Positions 23,858 through 36,196 of a DNA stretch of 64,000 nucleotides are shown in pieces. Origin of the DNA: Panaeolus papilionaceus (lineage: Eukaryota > Basidiomycota > Agaricomycetes > Agaricales); the NCBI GenBank assembly GCA_015501605.1, contig JADNRZ010000030.1, positions 310,001-374,000 on the forward strand, read 5' to 3'. The position numbers and the translations under genes were made by a program. Position 1 is the stretch's first letter, and the number at the start of each line of letters is the position of its first letter. The notes under the pieces are model-generated. The model saw nothing but the letters and a program-made list of their open reading frames with translations. It ran no database searches and was not told the origin of the DNA.

Positions 23858-26086
23858 CTATAGCCCGTCGATCTCTGTTCGAACAGGTGTCGTGACTTCC
23901 CAATCCAATACCAGACCGAGTTTTGTTCCAGGCGGAATGGAGCAGATCCAGGCGAGTTTTCCATCCTTTCCGATGGAATCGATAGAGAGGTTTTCACTCT
24001 CAATTTCATCAGCACTATCCCATTGTGCCACCACACCCCGCGAGACTTTCACAGGTGCGATACCCTTCATTTTAAGTTTGAGAGAACTGTTCGATGCAGA
24101 TCCACTGCTTCCCGTACTGGTCGATTCGGAGGATGGAACGACAAGGGCTGGATTGATGTGCTTGACGACGATAGTCGAGTCTTCGGAGATGGGAAACTGG
24201 TCGAGGACCTTTAACCCGTCAATAGCGTGCGTTTTCGTATTGAATATAGTGATGCGTTGTTGATAGACGTAGTTGGTTGATTTGGTGTAGAACCCTGATT
24301 TGGAGATCTTTTTGCTGCGGGGATGGTAGGTGACACGGATGGAGGGATCGAGGCTTTAAAATGTGTTAAATATCAAGGGTTGGGTGATGTGTATTTAAAA
24401 TAAATATGTAAGACGTACCCGAAAGGACAGTCGAAGGTCTCGTCTGGACTCACGAGAGGAACCTTTGTCTTCGATATGAAACTGCCATCGAGGTAGACAT
24501 TGGCGATGCCGGAGAGCAGCGTATATTCGGAGGAATTCTTGATCTTTGCCTGTAATAAGGTGTCAAGAAGGACACACGAAAGCACGAGTTAGACCAGCAG
24601 ACCGTGTAAAATATATGACTTAGAATTACATACCTTGAGATGCACCTTACTATCCCTCTTCGGTACGCACATCCAGCTCATGGTTTTCTCGAGTAAGAGC
24701 GTCGCAATAGTGACATTATGAGACTGCCCATCGCTGGGGATGCTGATGAAGCCAGGGATAGAGAATGTGGCATTGATAGTTCCCTTCGAGCTGATGTCGG
24801 CGCCTCTGTGGATCATTGCAACTGGGGCTACCGTCATTGGAACTCCTGTCATCGGAATCCCCAACATTGGCCCGAATCCTGTCATAGTGGACGTTCTTGC
24901 AAATGTGCGCGATTCATGCACTTGTGCAGGTGGTTTTTTAACCGAGAGCGTCCATCGGTCGAGGGTGGGTACGCTTAATCCAAACGTGGGGTTGGCAGTT
25001 TCGAGGGTTAAGGGAACTCCGTTCCAGTCCTAATACCCCCGAAGTATAAGATAAGTTAGCGATTCGAATGCCAACATTTCAAATTTCATGATTCCCAATA
25101 CCTCGCCAGTGTTTTGCGTAATCACCCCTTTGTAGAGAAGTTGAATGGGCTTTTGTGTGTGTTGCATGTCGACTCTGATATCGTAGCCAGGGTTCCAACT
25201 AGCATTGGTAACGGCTACATAAAGGATAAATTTCACGACGTTTCATCGAAGAAAGCAGAAAAAAACTTACCGTAGATCAAAGTAATGCTAACTTCGCCGT
25301 CGACCTCAGCAAAGACACTGATTGAGGCCTTCCCACACAATCTCTCATTGTAACTCTCCCTCTGCGTCGCTTCGGGCCTAGCTTTTTCCGCCTTGATTTG
25401 CCTCTCTACATCCTTACTTTGCGTCTCGAGCTCGATGATCTTATCGTCCAAGTCTATTGCGGCGGATTGGTATGTCTGGACGACATCAGAGAGGCGGGCC
25501 GTGTCCAAATGTTGCGTGTTGGCGGATGCAAGATAGGTTTCGAATGCACGTTTGGTTAGCTTGGTTCTTTCAAGCGCCATATGAACGCGCTGCTTTGCGA
25601 GGTACAGGTCCTGGATTGCCTCGGAAGAGGCACGAACGGAGGGAGGTTGAATATATCCTAACGCGACATCGTGGATGGTAGCTGCACCGTGGCCTTCCAC
25701 CCTAAACGTCGAACAATAATATGGAGTTTACACATGATCCTGATGAGAAACATGAAAAGAGACGCAATAAGAACAACCGCTACACACCTGACCGAATCCT
25801 GCTCCAAAACACTCGGCAACCCACGAACAAGAAGGTGATTCAACCCCGCTTTCATCTTGACACTGAACACGCGCGTCACCTCCGCTCGTGCAGAGTACAC
25901 ACTCACGCGGGTAATCTTACTGTCGGTAATCGACTCGAGCTGAATGGTGTCGGGGTCCAGAGGACTCGGAGGCTCATCATCATCGGGTAATAATGGTGGA
26001 TTTATGATGGGCTCGATGTCATAACGTCGATCCGGAGATGGAGCTCGGTAAAAGGATGGGCTCCGGGATCGAATGATATAGCTCAT
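23858..26086 (-). CDS. DUF4139/DUF4140 (mucoidy inhibitor A-like) protein
   Basis: Member of the fungal mucoidy-inhibitor-like family; the molecular function is not known. The start is the ATG ending at 26086 (MSYIIRSRSPSFYRAPSPDR). A disordered N-terminus is followed by the DUF4140 segment ITDSKITRVSVYSARAEVTR...GLNHLLVRGLPSVLEQDSVRV. A coiled coil comes next (LAKQRVHMALERTKLTKRAF, DLDDKIIELETQSKDVERQI). The DUF4139 beta-rich half then begins (VEGEVSITLIY-like, NASWNPGYDIRVDM, LLYKGVITQNTGEDW) and continues through LEKTMSWMCVPKRDSKVHLKAKI and TFDCPFGLDPSIRVTYHPRSKK. It ends with LGLVLDWEVTTPVRTEIDGL. Six or so exons join without breaks. It sits between GRDP copies A and B on the same strand. 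I see no functional link; it was probably caught between the duplicated units. Confidence 0.85.
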
Positions 26087-26796
26087 TGACGAACACTGGG
26101 GGACTAGGTCAATGAGTCGGATAAAAACGACTTCACCTGGAGGCTTTTATAGAGTCCAGCTTAACCAGGGCAGCAAGAGCCACGATTAGGCGTCATCTGC
26201 TGACCCATATTCGGTGTATGGCTTTTGAAGCAGGTGATGCGAAAACGAAGAAATCGATATGCTGAAAAGTTTTTTACTCGAACGACTCGGAGACCGGCTG
26301 CTAGCCGCAGCCTCCTCTGCCGGCTCAGACTCCCACTGTCATTGTCTGTTCTGTCAGAAGCTCCTGTCACTGTGAGGATGGCGTTGGAAAGGTGTGAACG
26401 GGGAAAAGAGAAAAAGCGAAAAGAAAAAACATTTTGCAGTCTGTAAGACGGCAGCCGGCATTTTGGTATTCGGTTGTATTTTTTGCTTCTTTCTCAAATT
26501 TATTTTGGCAGTCATGGGCGATTTGATTTGGTAGGAGGTTACACACAGGCTGTCGCAAGTCTTGAGATCTGCCTCATTTAGTCAAAAAGGCTGATTAAAT
26601 GACGTTCACCTTCCGCAGTGTTGAACGACCAGAAACGTAGATGAACATACGATAACTTGGTCAATCAGATGTTACTTAATACAAACGCATAAGCGTGCTA
26701 TACACCTAAAGATGTAGTTAGCGACACATTATAAGGGAGTATTGGTCAGAAAGACGTACTAGTATTGTCCTCAACTGGAAATTGAATTGTTGTAGT
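26087..26796. other. Intergenic between DUF4139 gene and copy B
   Basis: No supported gene. Holds the 5' flank of the DUF4139 gene and the 3' flank of copy B. Short frames at 26161-26370 and 26367-26558 show no motif or codon bias. Confidence 0.4.
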
Positions 26797-29502
26797 TCAG
26801 CCTCCACAACCTCCCCCACCACCACATCCGCCACCGCATCCTCCGCCACCACCACAGGAAGACCCTCCACCACCGCAAGATGAAACTGCAACGAAAAGGT
26901 GAGAGGGTTTTCATGATGAGCCAGGCTGTACCCACCTCCACCCGAGGCTTCTGCGCCTCCCCCTCCAGCACCACTACCGGAACCGCCTGAATACGGCGCA
27001 GGAGGAGGTGGAACCTATTACCACAAATTTATCAATAAACCAATCAGACGAGCAGATAAGGATGTAACATACATAGGGGTCAGAATATCCCCCCGCACAC
27101 TGATTCCCCGCATCCAAACCCGACGAATCAACAAAGAGAGGAACAGGATACAAAAACGCAAGCTGGTAGGGATGACTACTGTACGCGTTATAGCGGTGAT
27201 GAGTGGTTGATTTATACAGCTTTGAATAATTCTTGTTGAATAATTTGGCTCTCTTATTCCGCACAGTCGTGTAGTCAGGAGTGTCACCGCGCTTTACGGC
27301 GTTATGCTCGCTGGGGTGGGTGGCCAATGTTGCCTCGGATTGATTAAGAGGCGGGTTTATAAGGGTTGTGTATGACGTTTGATTCCTGTTGCGGCTGATA
27401 ATTGTGGAAAGACGCTGCTTGATTTTCGGGCTAGGAGTAGGGCAGCCACAGAACGTGTATGGCACATGGAACCTATTTCTCCATAGCAAGCCTGTTTGGT
27501 CGAATGAATCAGATAGGCGGGTTCCCTCGATCTTGTCGTCACTGTCAGAATACAGATGAGTGGGTGGGCGTCAATATTTCCAATAATATATGGCTCACTG
27601 GTCAACAAACCGCCCAACATAATTAACACAGTCATCCTGGTAGTTGACGTATGACAATTGATGCGTGTGCCACACTAAATCAATATCAAGAGTCGGGACG
27701 AGCATTGTTCCAGGGTGAGTCGCCATGAGATCCAAAAAACTAAATTCACGTCTCGGCTCGATAAGAAATTCACAAGCGAGTGATACGATCACCTACGCAT
27801 GATATCTGGCGAGTGCATGTTTCATATATGTATCGCCCTGGAAGTTGGGAAGGGTCCATTTAAGGTCGTTCATCTTTTCCACGAATTTACCCTGGCGTAT
27901 AACCTATTCAAATGTTAGACTTGGAATTTTTAACGTCTCGTAAAAAACCATACAGCATTGACCAATTCTACAGAGTAAACTTTGTCATCTGCGTATGCAC
28001 TCAGAATCCTATGAGCCCTAAATACTAACGTTAAACGGGATGTGGGACAAAAGATCTAGTTTACTTACAAGGGGGAATCTCCAATAATACCCTTGATATC
28101 TGCCATCGTGTAGTTCTTGGACATCTCCCATAAAAACCCATCGCCACCATTGATTTCGCCGATTCTCGCGTCGGCCTCGATATGAGATATCAGTGTCGAC
28201 TTGATCTTCAATGCTTTTTGTCGGGTGCTATCTTGGTCAGATGTAGCAAGATACGTCCCTCTAATTATAAGCATGTCAAAATTAACAAGGACAACGTGTC
28301 GAGCTATGAAAAGGACATACGCTAGATATCCACTCGGTGTTGATGTTGGTTTTGCTAAATCCTTTGCGAGTTTCTGGATCGCGTGCACCTTCCTGCTTAT
28401 AATATCCTCGTAGCGAGTTCCAGTGGACAAGAGAGTGGAACTATGAACAGATTTGTTGGAGCAGGTGTGCGAGAAACCTTTCTGCAGGTATCCCGTTCCA
28501 GGTTTATTGCAGAAGTCTAGAATGTTTTAGCATCTTTGAACATACAAGGACGATACCGTCAGAACCGACCTATCTCGTCCACTTGACCACAACATATGTT
28601 CTTGATTGGCTTCTTACGATATGCTTTAAGAGATGCCTCGTAATCGAAATCGAGTGACGTTCGTCCAGTCCAGAAGGATTTACGCTCCTCCGAGGGGTCT
28701 TTCAAAACGCTTGCCAGACGGTCGGATTCCTGGGCATCTTTAGTACCATGATCAGGATGGCGGGATGAGCAAGGACTCACAAGGGCAGAAGTGAAATGGC
28801 ATCCAAGGCGAGCAAGGACTTCGCAGCGAGGGATGCGTTGAGCGTCTTCTGCGTACCACCTAAACAAGAAAAAGTCTATGAGACCTGGTGACTCGCAAGA
28901 TCAAAGCGGCTCAGCCTACAGCGGGTTTAGTAGATACGAGTGCCAGACCTGTGTAACAATATTTCAGTCAGCACTTTGGGTGATCGAAGACGTAGGAGGG
29001 TGAGGCACCATCAACACGTCAACAGGTGGGAGGAAAACATCCCAAGAAACGTTTAGATCGCCTTCAACCAGCTTCTCACACCAGACGTCAAATCTGCCGG
29101 TGATAATATCGTAATGTGAATATACAACACTCAATTGTCGATCTCAAGATTTACGCACCGTTCAACAGCAACACCAATGCAGTATCTCCACTTGGTTTCC
29201 TCTGCCCATCCTCGGAATTCAGAAAAAAATGGGAGATAAATAACGTAAGACTTGAGCTCTGAGAACCTGTGAAGCAGATGCAGGTGGCCCTTGACAAACG
29301 ATGTTGTAACCAATGGCTTTAAAAGTGTGGATTTGCCTATAACAAAGTTGTATGATAACTCAGCAGAAGCAGTTGTGGAAGTAGTGGACGTGGACGCCGT
29401 TATAGCGACTTGCGAGGGAACTTTAGAGCCCTGCTGCGTTGGCCCAGTCTGTCCTAGTTTGAGCTCTGTCTGAAAGTAGATTGAAAGTGGGTCTACGGAC
29501 AT
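26797..29502 (-). CDS. Glycine-rich domain (GRDP/DUF1399) protein, copy B
   Basis: Close paralogue of copy A with the same exon order. The start is the ATG ending at 29502 (MSVDPLSIYFQTELKLGQ) and the stop is TGA at 26797-26799. Landmarks: WRYCIGVAVERC; FDVWCEKLVEGDLN, then PPVDVLM; VWHSYLLNP; RWYAEDAQRIP; RKSFWTGRTSLDFDY; GTGYLQKGFSHTCSNKS; KSTLISHIEADARIGEI; AHRILSAYADDKVYSVELVN; TLDIDLVWHTHQLSYVNY; WRNRFHVPYTFCGCPTP; ATLATHPSEHNAVKR; FLYPVPLFVDSSGLDAG; PPPPAPYSGGSGSGAGGGG. The last exon is VSSCGGGGSSCGGGG plus further C-G-G units. No frame break was seen, so I take it as functional. Known family members in plants are linked to development and stress, but that cannot be carried over here. 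Cys/His motifs suggest metal binding (inference). Confidence 0.8.
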
Positions 29503-30791
29503 CGAAGAGAAAATGTTAGTGTTGGGTATGGCTAAGGAAGAGCTGGCGTATGTGTACCTTTATATTGTTCATAAACCAGTGCTGGTGATCACCCAGTCCT
29601 TTAGACGTGGACCAGTACCCAGCATCAGTACCTCGCACGTTCATGAACGCAATGAGTGTCGGCTTAGCGACCGGAAATCATGGAATGTAGGTTGAACACA
29701 TCAATGTAGACGTCGAGTAGAGTTTGGGACACTCCGAGTGCAGATGAACAGCCCCGTGTGGTACCGAGGACTGAGTCACTTGACAGTCTCGCAGCCTCCC
29801 CTCACAAAGGAAGGTCTCCGCTCCCTCGTCTTGAGTATCACCGCCCGCAAGAGAATGTCTGATCTTCGGAAAAAATAGAATGCTCCGCAATACAAGTGCC
29901 TGTCAGATACAGCTGAGGTTGATATAACTGTTATCCTTATCAGTAAACAAGCTGTACAGTTTATATTAAGCCATTGAACAATACCTTTATTGACAGTTAT
30001 CACCGTGCCCGCTTCTAAGACCTCACAGTGATACTATCCTGACTGGGAAGATCCGTTGTCTTGAGTGCGTACTGAGATTCTGAAACTAATGGTCAGTCAT
30101 GCTTTATCTGACATGTAACTGTCCGTGGTGGTGTCGGAGCTTGCAGTCACCCCAGAGTGATCCCATGGACGAACTGTATGGACCCGAGTCGATGCTCATG
30201 TTTCCTTTGATTGTTAAAGCGTGTCATAAGTCGGGTCTAAGGCCTGTCATCTGTAAAGGTTACTTAAAGGCAAGAGAGCAGTAGGAGCGGTGTGCAACTC
30301 ACTAACAAACTATTCAGAGGAAGACAGATGTCATCTCACACAACGAGCGTTGCACTTCGTTGCCCCCCCCAATTAACAAAATTCAACAAAATGAATCATC
30401 TGTGAAATGAAAGTTGGCTGGAAATACAGTTCCCTGATCATGAAGTCTGTCTTTCTCGTAGCGTTGACAGGAAGGTCATACGAAACTCCAAACAAATCCG
30501 CCTTGAATTTTATAATTATTTCCTAGATATTAATACACATTGAATCAAGACCATCTAAGCTCGTTATCAGTAACAAGTAGTTATCTATCCAGTTCCCAAA
30601 GCTTACGATTGTGATGTACATGAAACATGAATCTGAAGGTAGCGTTGATGGTGGAAGTCGAAGGTCAAGCTGTCTGCGCTCGTGAGAAATACCGCCATCA
30701 CTGCTTCAACCAGTGCCGCAGCGTCTTTCCTCCTAACCCTGACTACTACCTCTATCATCCTTCCCGTACCCCCGCCCATTTATATTAGAAG
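29503..30791. other. Intergenic between copy B and CHS5
   Basis: Contains the promoters of divergent copy B (-) and CHS5 (+). Part of it (about 29540-29620) is related to the upstream DNA of copy A. No open frame with support; the frame at 30099-30284 (+) is short and unbiased. Confidence 0.4.
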
Positions 30792-32533
30792 ATGGCACAA
30801 AATAAAGCTGGAGACAGCTTCACATTTACTGTAGGAAAGCTAGGTACGCCGAAATCCCAATTTACAGCAATGTGACGAATGAAGTTGCTGATGACACGGT
30901 ATTCATTGAAATACAGATGCTGGCATGGCTGTAAGTCGTCGCGGCCTTGAACAACATTTGAGCTGGTTTAACAAAGGAATTAGATTCTACTAGGCGAGCG
31001 TGCTCATCTGATAGAGTTCCCTTCAATCCTGCTTCCACCCGGCGCAACAACCGGTTCCATCGTCAATATTGCAGTTCATCAGAACCACACTGAGGAAAAG
31101 AAGCGGGAAAACGAGTTCTGGGATTTACAAGAGAGCATTCTGCAGGAATATGGTCATGATTCACCAGAGCCACCAAAACTATCCGTGAGTAACGCGATTT
31201 CAGCCAAACTTTTGCAAGGTGTATTCAAGGATACACGATACAGGTCCGCAATGTCACCCAAACCTCTGTTACACTTGAATGGTCGCCTATCAAGCTGGCG
31301 ACAGCTAAACTGCGATCCTTGGACATATATCGCAACGAAGAGCGCCTTTCCTCCGTCCCATCCGCACTAACAAACACCACCACAAAACACTCCGGAATGG
31401 CCATTGACACGGAATACCGCTTCCAACTCATCCTCCGTACCACAGCTGGCACCTTCCCTTCCAATGTACTCAGAGTCCGGACGCACAATATGCAAGATAC
31501 CAGCGGTATCCGTGTTTGCTTCGGGAATGTCCAAGACAAGTTGCTACTGGAGAACGCCAAAGAGGCATTGCATGCTATGGGTGCTAAATGGACCGATAAC
31601 ATCCAGATTGATACCTCGCATTTCGTGTGCACGACTCCTGCCGCTATACCCGTTGGCAGTAATATCCCTGCTAGCGCGAGTCAGGCTCCTGGAGTGATGT
31701 ATCAACGCGCATTACAACTCAGCATACCTGTCGTTCAGCCTGCATGGATTATGGCTTGCCTTGCAGAGAAACGGTAATTTATCTACTATTTCGCACCAAG
31801 CATCTATTAATAGCACTCCTTTAGAATGGTTCCTATAGCCCAATACTATCTCGGTGCCAGCACTCCATCCACAGCTGCCTTCGGGGGCAGACCGCAATCT
31901 ATGTCTCAAGCCAACCTCCCACACTCTCCTGCTAGCCCACCGCCTGGCAGCAATTCCGCCACCGCCTCTCGCTCCGTCCGCGCATCCATGCCACCACCAT
32001 CTCGTGTACCAGGAACCCCACCCACAGGAAACCTAGCCTCTGCCTTTATCAATCAACCCAACTCCGCCAACGAGCCCAACACAGCAGGTACAGCAGCATC
32101 CCACCGTTCGCGTCAATATGAGACACTAGAAGAGCAAGACGAGGATCCTGAAGTACAGACTGCCGCTCTTCGAGGTGCTACCCCACCCAACGGACAGACG
32201 AGTGCGGCAGATAAGAGGAAGAGCACGCCTGGGGTTATGAATAAGGAGTTCAAGTTCCCCCCTGACAGGTCTCCTGTTACCAGCCCTGCTCCCGGGGCAT
32301 CTGCTACCTCGACGGCTGAGTCTCAGTCAGGCGGCTCAAATTCGTCGAGGTCAAAACCACGTACGAATAACACGAATTCGGTGGATGAGGGGAAACCGGC
32401 TGTGATCACGCCAACGAGTATTGAAGTTCCTGCACCGCCACCGATGGAGAAGGAAAAGAATATGAGTAGAGTCTCGTTGGATGATTCAGGAGAGGATGAC
32501 GTTGGAGATACGGTTGATATTCCTTTGAATTAA
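30792..32533 (+). CDS. CHS5: Exomer component Chs5
   Basis: Chs5 is the scaffold of the exomer coat that carries chitin synthase and other cargo from the trans-Golgi to the cell surface. The start is the ATG at 30792 (MAQNKAGDSFTFTVGKL). Intron 1 yields DAGMA, and intron 2 has its acceptor at GGAATTAG before ILLGERAHLIEFPSILLPPG. The N-terminal homodimerisation part (GSIVNIAVHQNHTEEKK) is followed by the FN3 domain (VRNVTQTSVTLEWSPIKLAT, YRFQLILRTTAGTFPSN) and a BRCT domain (GIRVCFGNVQ...KEALHAMGAKWTDNIQIDTSHFVCT...VVQPAWIMACLAEKR). After a 50-base intron the tail is Pro/Ser/Ala-rich and ends acidic (DDSGEDDVGDTVDIPLN). Domain order matches yeast Chs5, with a shorter, less Lys-rich tail. Confidence 0.88.
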
Positions 32534-32951
32534 TAGGGTGGGGTGATTAGATGGCTTGATTATGAGTGGGGAAGGCAAGGGTGCGAGGTGGTAATGAAGG
32601 CTTTTCGTTTCGTTTCATTCGTTCCTGCCTTTTTGGAGGGATGTAATTGACTTTTTTGATTTTAGCGATACATACCCTTAATTTACAGTGGTGAATTTAT
32701 TTGAAAGCTGTTGAGCATCCATTATGCCCCAACCTGGCACACGCAAGGTGGGGCACATGAAAGTCTACATACTATGGCATGATCAGAATTGGGTGTGTTT
32801 GTCGAGACGAGTTGTAAGGCCCTTATAGCACTCGCTATCCTCGTTTATCATCGCACTGTCAAATTATCTAACAGGATCAAAAGGTGACTACTTTCTGTAT
32901 CGGTCAATACTCGTAGCAGCAGGCGTCGAAATACAAATCACGAGGACTTTA

Positions 32952-33347
32952 TCAAAAATATTCAAGTTCGTTTAAGCAGGATTTCGTACTCGTTGGGCTT
33001 TCTTGAATATCATTGGACACAGAAGGAGCGAAGGACTCATTGGATTGATATAAATATTCAGCGCCTAAAGTGTCTATACCAAGAACATTTGCCTGGTCAA
33101 GCCGAGGTCCGAGAAGAAGCGAGGAAGGATTGCCAAGTGATGGACATGCGGAAACAAAAATGAGTGATCTCAAAGCGCCAGACTCGGTGATCATCAACTG
33201 CACAAATGAAAGTCTTTCTGTTAGGTGAAATTCACGGCTTGATACTGCCGTTGTGGCCTGCCGATGCATGAGGGTATTGAGCGGTATCAATACCGCTGAT
33301 TTGGTGGGTGGCCACCGATAACGTGGTGTGTAACACTCGGAACTCAT
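32952..33347 (-). CDS. Unrecognised 131-residue open frame
   Basis: The single open frame runs from an ATG ending at 33347 (MSSECYTPRYRWPPTKSAVL) to a stop at 32952. It contains a moderately hydrophobic centre (LRSLIFVSACPSLGNPSSLLLGPRLD) and a polar C-terminus. I recognise no domain. It could be a lone hypothetical gene, an exon of a larger one, or chance. The flanks (32534-32951 and 33348-34006) hold no other gene I can support. Confidence 0.25.
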   Translation of the reverse strand: MSSECYTPRYRWPPTKSAVLIPLNTLMHRQATTAVSSREFHLTERLSFVQLMITESGALRSLIFVSACPSLGNPSSLLLGPRLDQANVLGIDTLGAEYLYQSNESFAPSVSNDIQESPTSTKSCLNELEYF

Positions 33348-34006
33348 TCTTCATTGGATAGCCTGTATATGGTTGCTCGTTTCATGACTGGCTGTGAGCA
33401 GCACAGGATGCATTGAGATCTAATCTCGTCTCAACTTAATCAGTTAGTAGAGTGATAAATATTCGAACGAATCACGATCATCGCAGAGGTGTCTTCAAAG
33501 CTGGGGCGAGCCTCAGCCCCCGTACTCAGTAACCTTCGAACCACGATAGAAGAAGAGCTGCAGTGACGCTGACCTCAAAAGCCCATCTCCACTATATTTG
33601 ACATGCGGTAGTCCTCATGATGGTGGAATATTGAGGGTCGCTTCCTCCTCGAAATGCGTCGAAGGTTCCTGATGAAGAGATATTTAGTGAGTGAAAAACG
33701 GTCAGAAAGAGGCAACTATATAATGACCGAAATGCAATAGCGGTCACTAAATAATATGGAGCATCAATTGCATTGCTGACTGGGCGCATCTGTTACAAAC
33801 CCAATAGAAATACGTCAATGCTCTACTTTGTTTGTTCGCTTCCACTCCCGACGGGTCATCCACGTTTTGACAGCCGGGATGTACATATTCCCTTGAAAAA
33901 GCCCCGAACCGACCCTCGAACCGTTAGATCGTACATACATATATTCAACCACTGAAATCCAGCACGCCACTCCTTCTGCTTCCCCCCTCCTCCTTGCATC
34001 GACGAC

Positions 34007-35952
34007 ATGTCAAGCACGATTGATTATACTCCTGTTGAACAAAGCCGGCAGGCCTCCTACCTTATTGGTCAGTCGAATCACAGACTCATAAAGCAGATTA
34101 GGCTTTCAATTGATAGTACTCACTGGCCCACCGGATTGCAATAGTTTCGTCTTTGGCTATCTATGTATACGATATATTTTACACCCTGCCCGATGAAGTC
34201 GAATACATCTGGAGGTGAGTAGATACCTTTTCAAGTCTCAAGACAAGAGTCCTCATGTGTGGCGCTCATTACTTGCTCATCACAGAGCTAGATGGTCGCT
34301 ACCGAAGGTTTTGTATCTTGGAGTGAGATATTGGGGCATCTTCATCGTCGCGTGAGCATCACCTTTCGTATTCCTCCGCTATTTTACAATCTGATACTAC
34401 ACCAGCGCATATGCTATAGGTTCGTTTCGGGCTCTGTATGAAGCAATACAAATGTCAAGCTGATACACTCACTTTTGCCCCTAGTATTTTCGCGCGTCAT
34501 GACTTCCCTGGAGGTAGGTAATACCACTTTTCGTTCGTACGTTCATAATTCCTGATATGGGGCTAGGTGTCGGTATCTCCTCTCAATGAAAGATCATGCG
34601 ACACTAGTCTTACTCGTGCTCTGCTACAGGTGCAGAGTCTCTGCCTGGACATATATCATGTGGGTTGAATTCTACCTGTGGAACTCCGTGTTCGAGTTAT
34701 CTCATGCAGTTGTTGCCTATCTAAGGGGTGGCGCAGTTATCTCCCCTCTAGTGAACATTATACACTCGATGAGGCTTTACGCGCTCTATGAACGCAGCAG
34801 AAAAGGTTCGAATGATACACCATGCTTCTGGTTCGCCTTCCTAATCAATACCATCCTTTTAGTGCTATATTTTGTCTCTTTCGTTTGCATTTGTGGGTAT
34901 CAATTGCAATAAGTTATTTTCGGATGCTGATCATACGCGACAGCCGAAACAGTGGTATGTGGCATTTGCACACAAGATTCTGACCCGACAGCCTGATGTC
35001 AGTATTTGTCACTACAGATTCAATTTGCCATCACCGGGATTTTGGTAGAGGAGCAAACCAGAAACATGCACCTTGTAGATTCAAGGTACCCCTTGCTCGG
35101 GTGTCTCGGAAAGGTCCAACACAGAACACTATTGCTTGCTCTAATTAACTGGTCAGTTATCGTCGACACATACTGTTTCATGAGGCTCTGAATCAAACCT
35201 AATCGCAGGGTTCCTTACTTCATTTCGTCGGGTATGTGGCTATATGTTTTATCATGTATTAATGAAGACTTAGTAGCGGACGTTCTAGGTGTTTTCTTTA
35301 TTATGACGGTTTACAAGCTCCGTCCCAAAAGCAAGACAGGGTCTATAGGTTCAGTAACAAATCCTTTGCCCCTCCACGAAGGCTTCTTGAAAGGTGGTGC
35401 CCTGTGCTTCCTGACGTAAGTATCTCCTTTATCTGTTTAACGCTCGACTCCCCCTGACTTACCATTGGCTGTTCATTCTCAATAATAGTGTCACTGGTAG
35501 GTTATCAATTGGTGTTACCAATCGAGATTCTTTCTATAGTGGCTGACTTCATCCGGCAGTTACAATCCCTATAGGTGCATCTGTTGCCATAGGGGTAAAG
35601 ACCCCGTTGGCAATTTCGTATATTCCGTGCGTAGCTTACTGCATCTTTGTGCTCAGACACGCTTTCCATACTCATCTTGACTTCGTTCGAATCACCAATC
35701 CTTTAGATGGCTTCGTTTGGCGTTATCATTTGCGGTGAGCGCCTATTGCTTCATAAGTGCTTTCTTGGCATCACTAAACCATTTTTCCAGGGGTGCAGGC
35801 TGATATTGACTCTTCGGCGCGCAGGTATCGACGGGAGAGTGTCCAATGAAGAGACCATCATGGGAATGGAAACATGGGAAGCAGCCCCCGGCGAGCCAAT
35901 CGCCTTTCGACATTCGACATCCAGCGGAGACACAGAGTCTCTTAGTATGTAG
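34007..35952 (+). CDS. DUF6533-type seven-helix membrane protein
   Basis: This belongs to a large basidiomycete family of receptor-like membrane proteins of unknown ligand. The start is the ATG at 34007 (MSSTIDYTPVEQSRQASYLI). Many small exons follow. Exon 2 has the DUF6533 signature VSSLAIYVYDIFYTLPDEVEYIWR, interrupted by a donor after TGGAG; exon 3 is ARWSLPKVLYLGVRYWGIFIVA. Later exons give CRVSAWTYIMWVEFYLWNSV, MRLYALYERSRKG, the hydrophobic segment WFAFLINTILLVLYFVSFVCI, and the last exon GCRLILTLRRAGIDGRVSNE ending in DTESLSM at 35952. The family usually has LxxLYxxRY and GxRLILNLRE at the corresponding places. Exact exon borders between 34400 and 35700 are uncertain, and slight decay cannot be ruled out. 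Confidence 0.6.
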
Positions 35953-36196
35953 TAGTATAAGACAAATACCATCGTGTTATTACGCATTATGCATCACACG
36001 CAGGCCTGTATTTAAGCTCTCTATGTGGAGGGTTTTCGAAAACAGAAAAGCACAACTACTAGGCTAAAGAATGATCGACTAAAAGACTGACAGGCCAAGC
36101 ACGGGCCCGGGGAGCGCAGAGCGAAGGTCGCAAATGGCAGTACAAAGTAAGCCTTGAATCATGGGTATATATCATTGCTTTTCGTCCACCCTTTGC

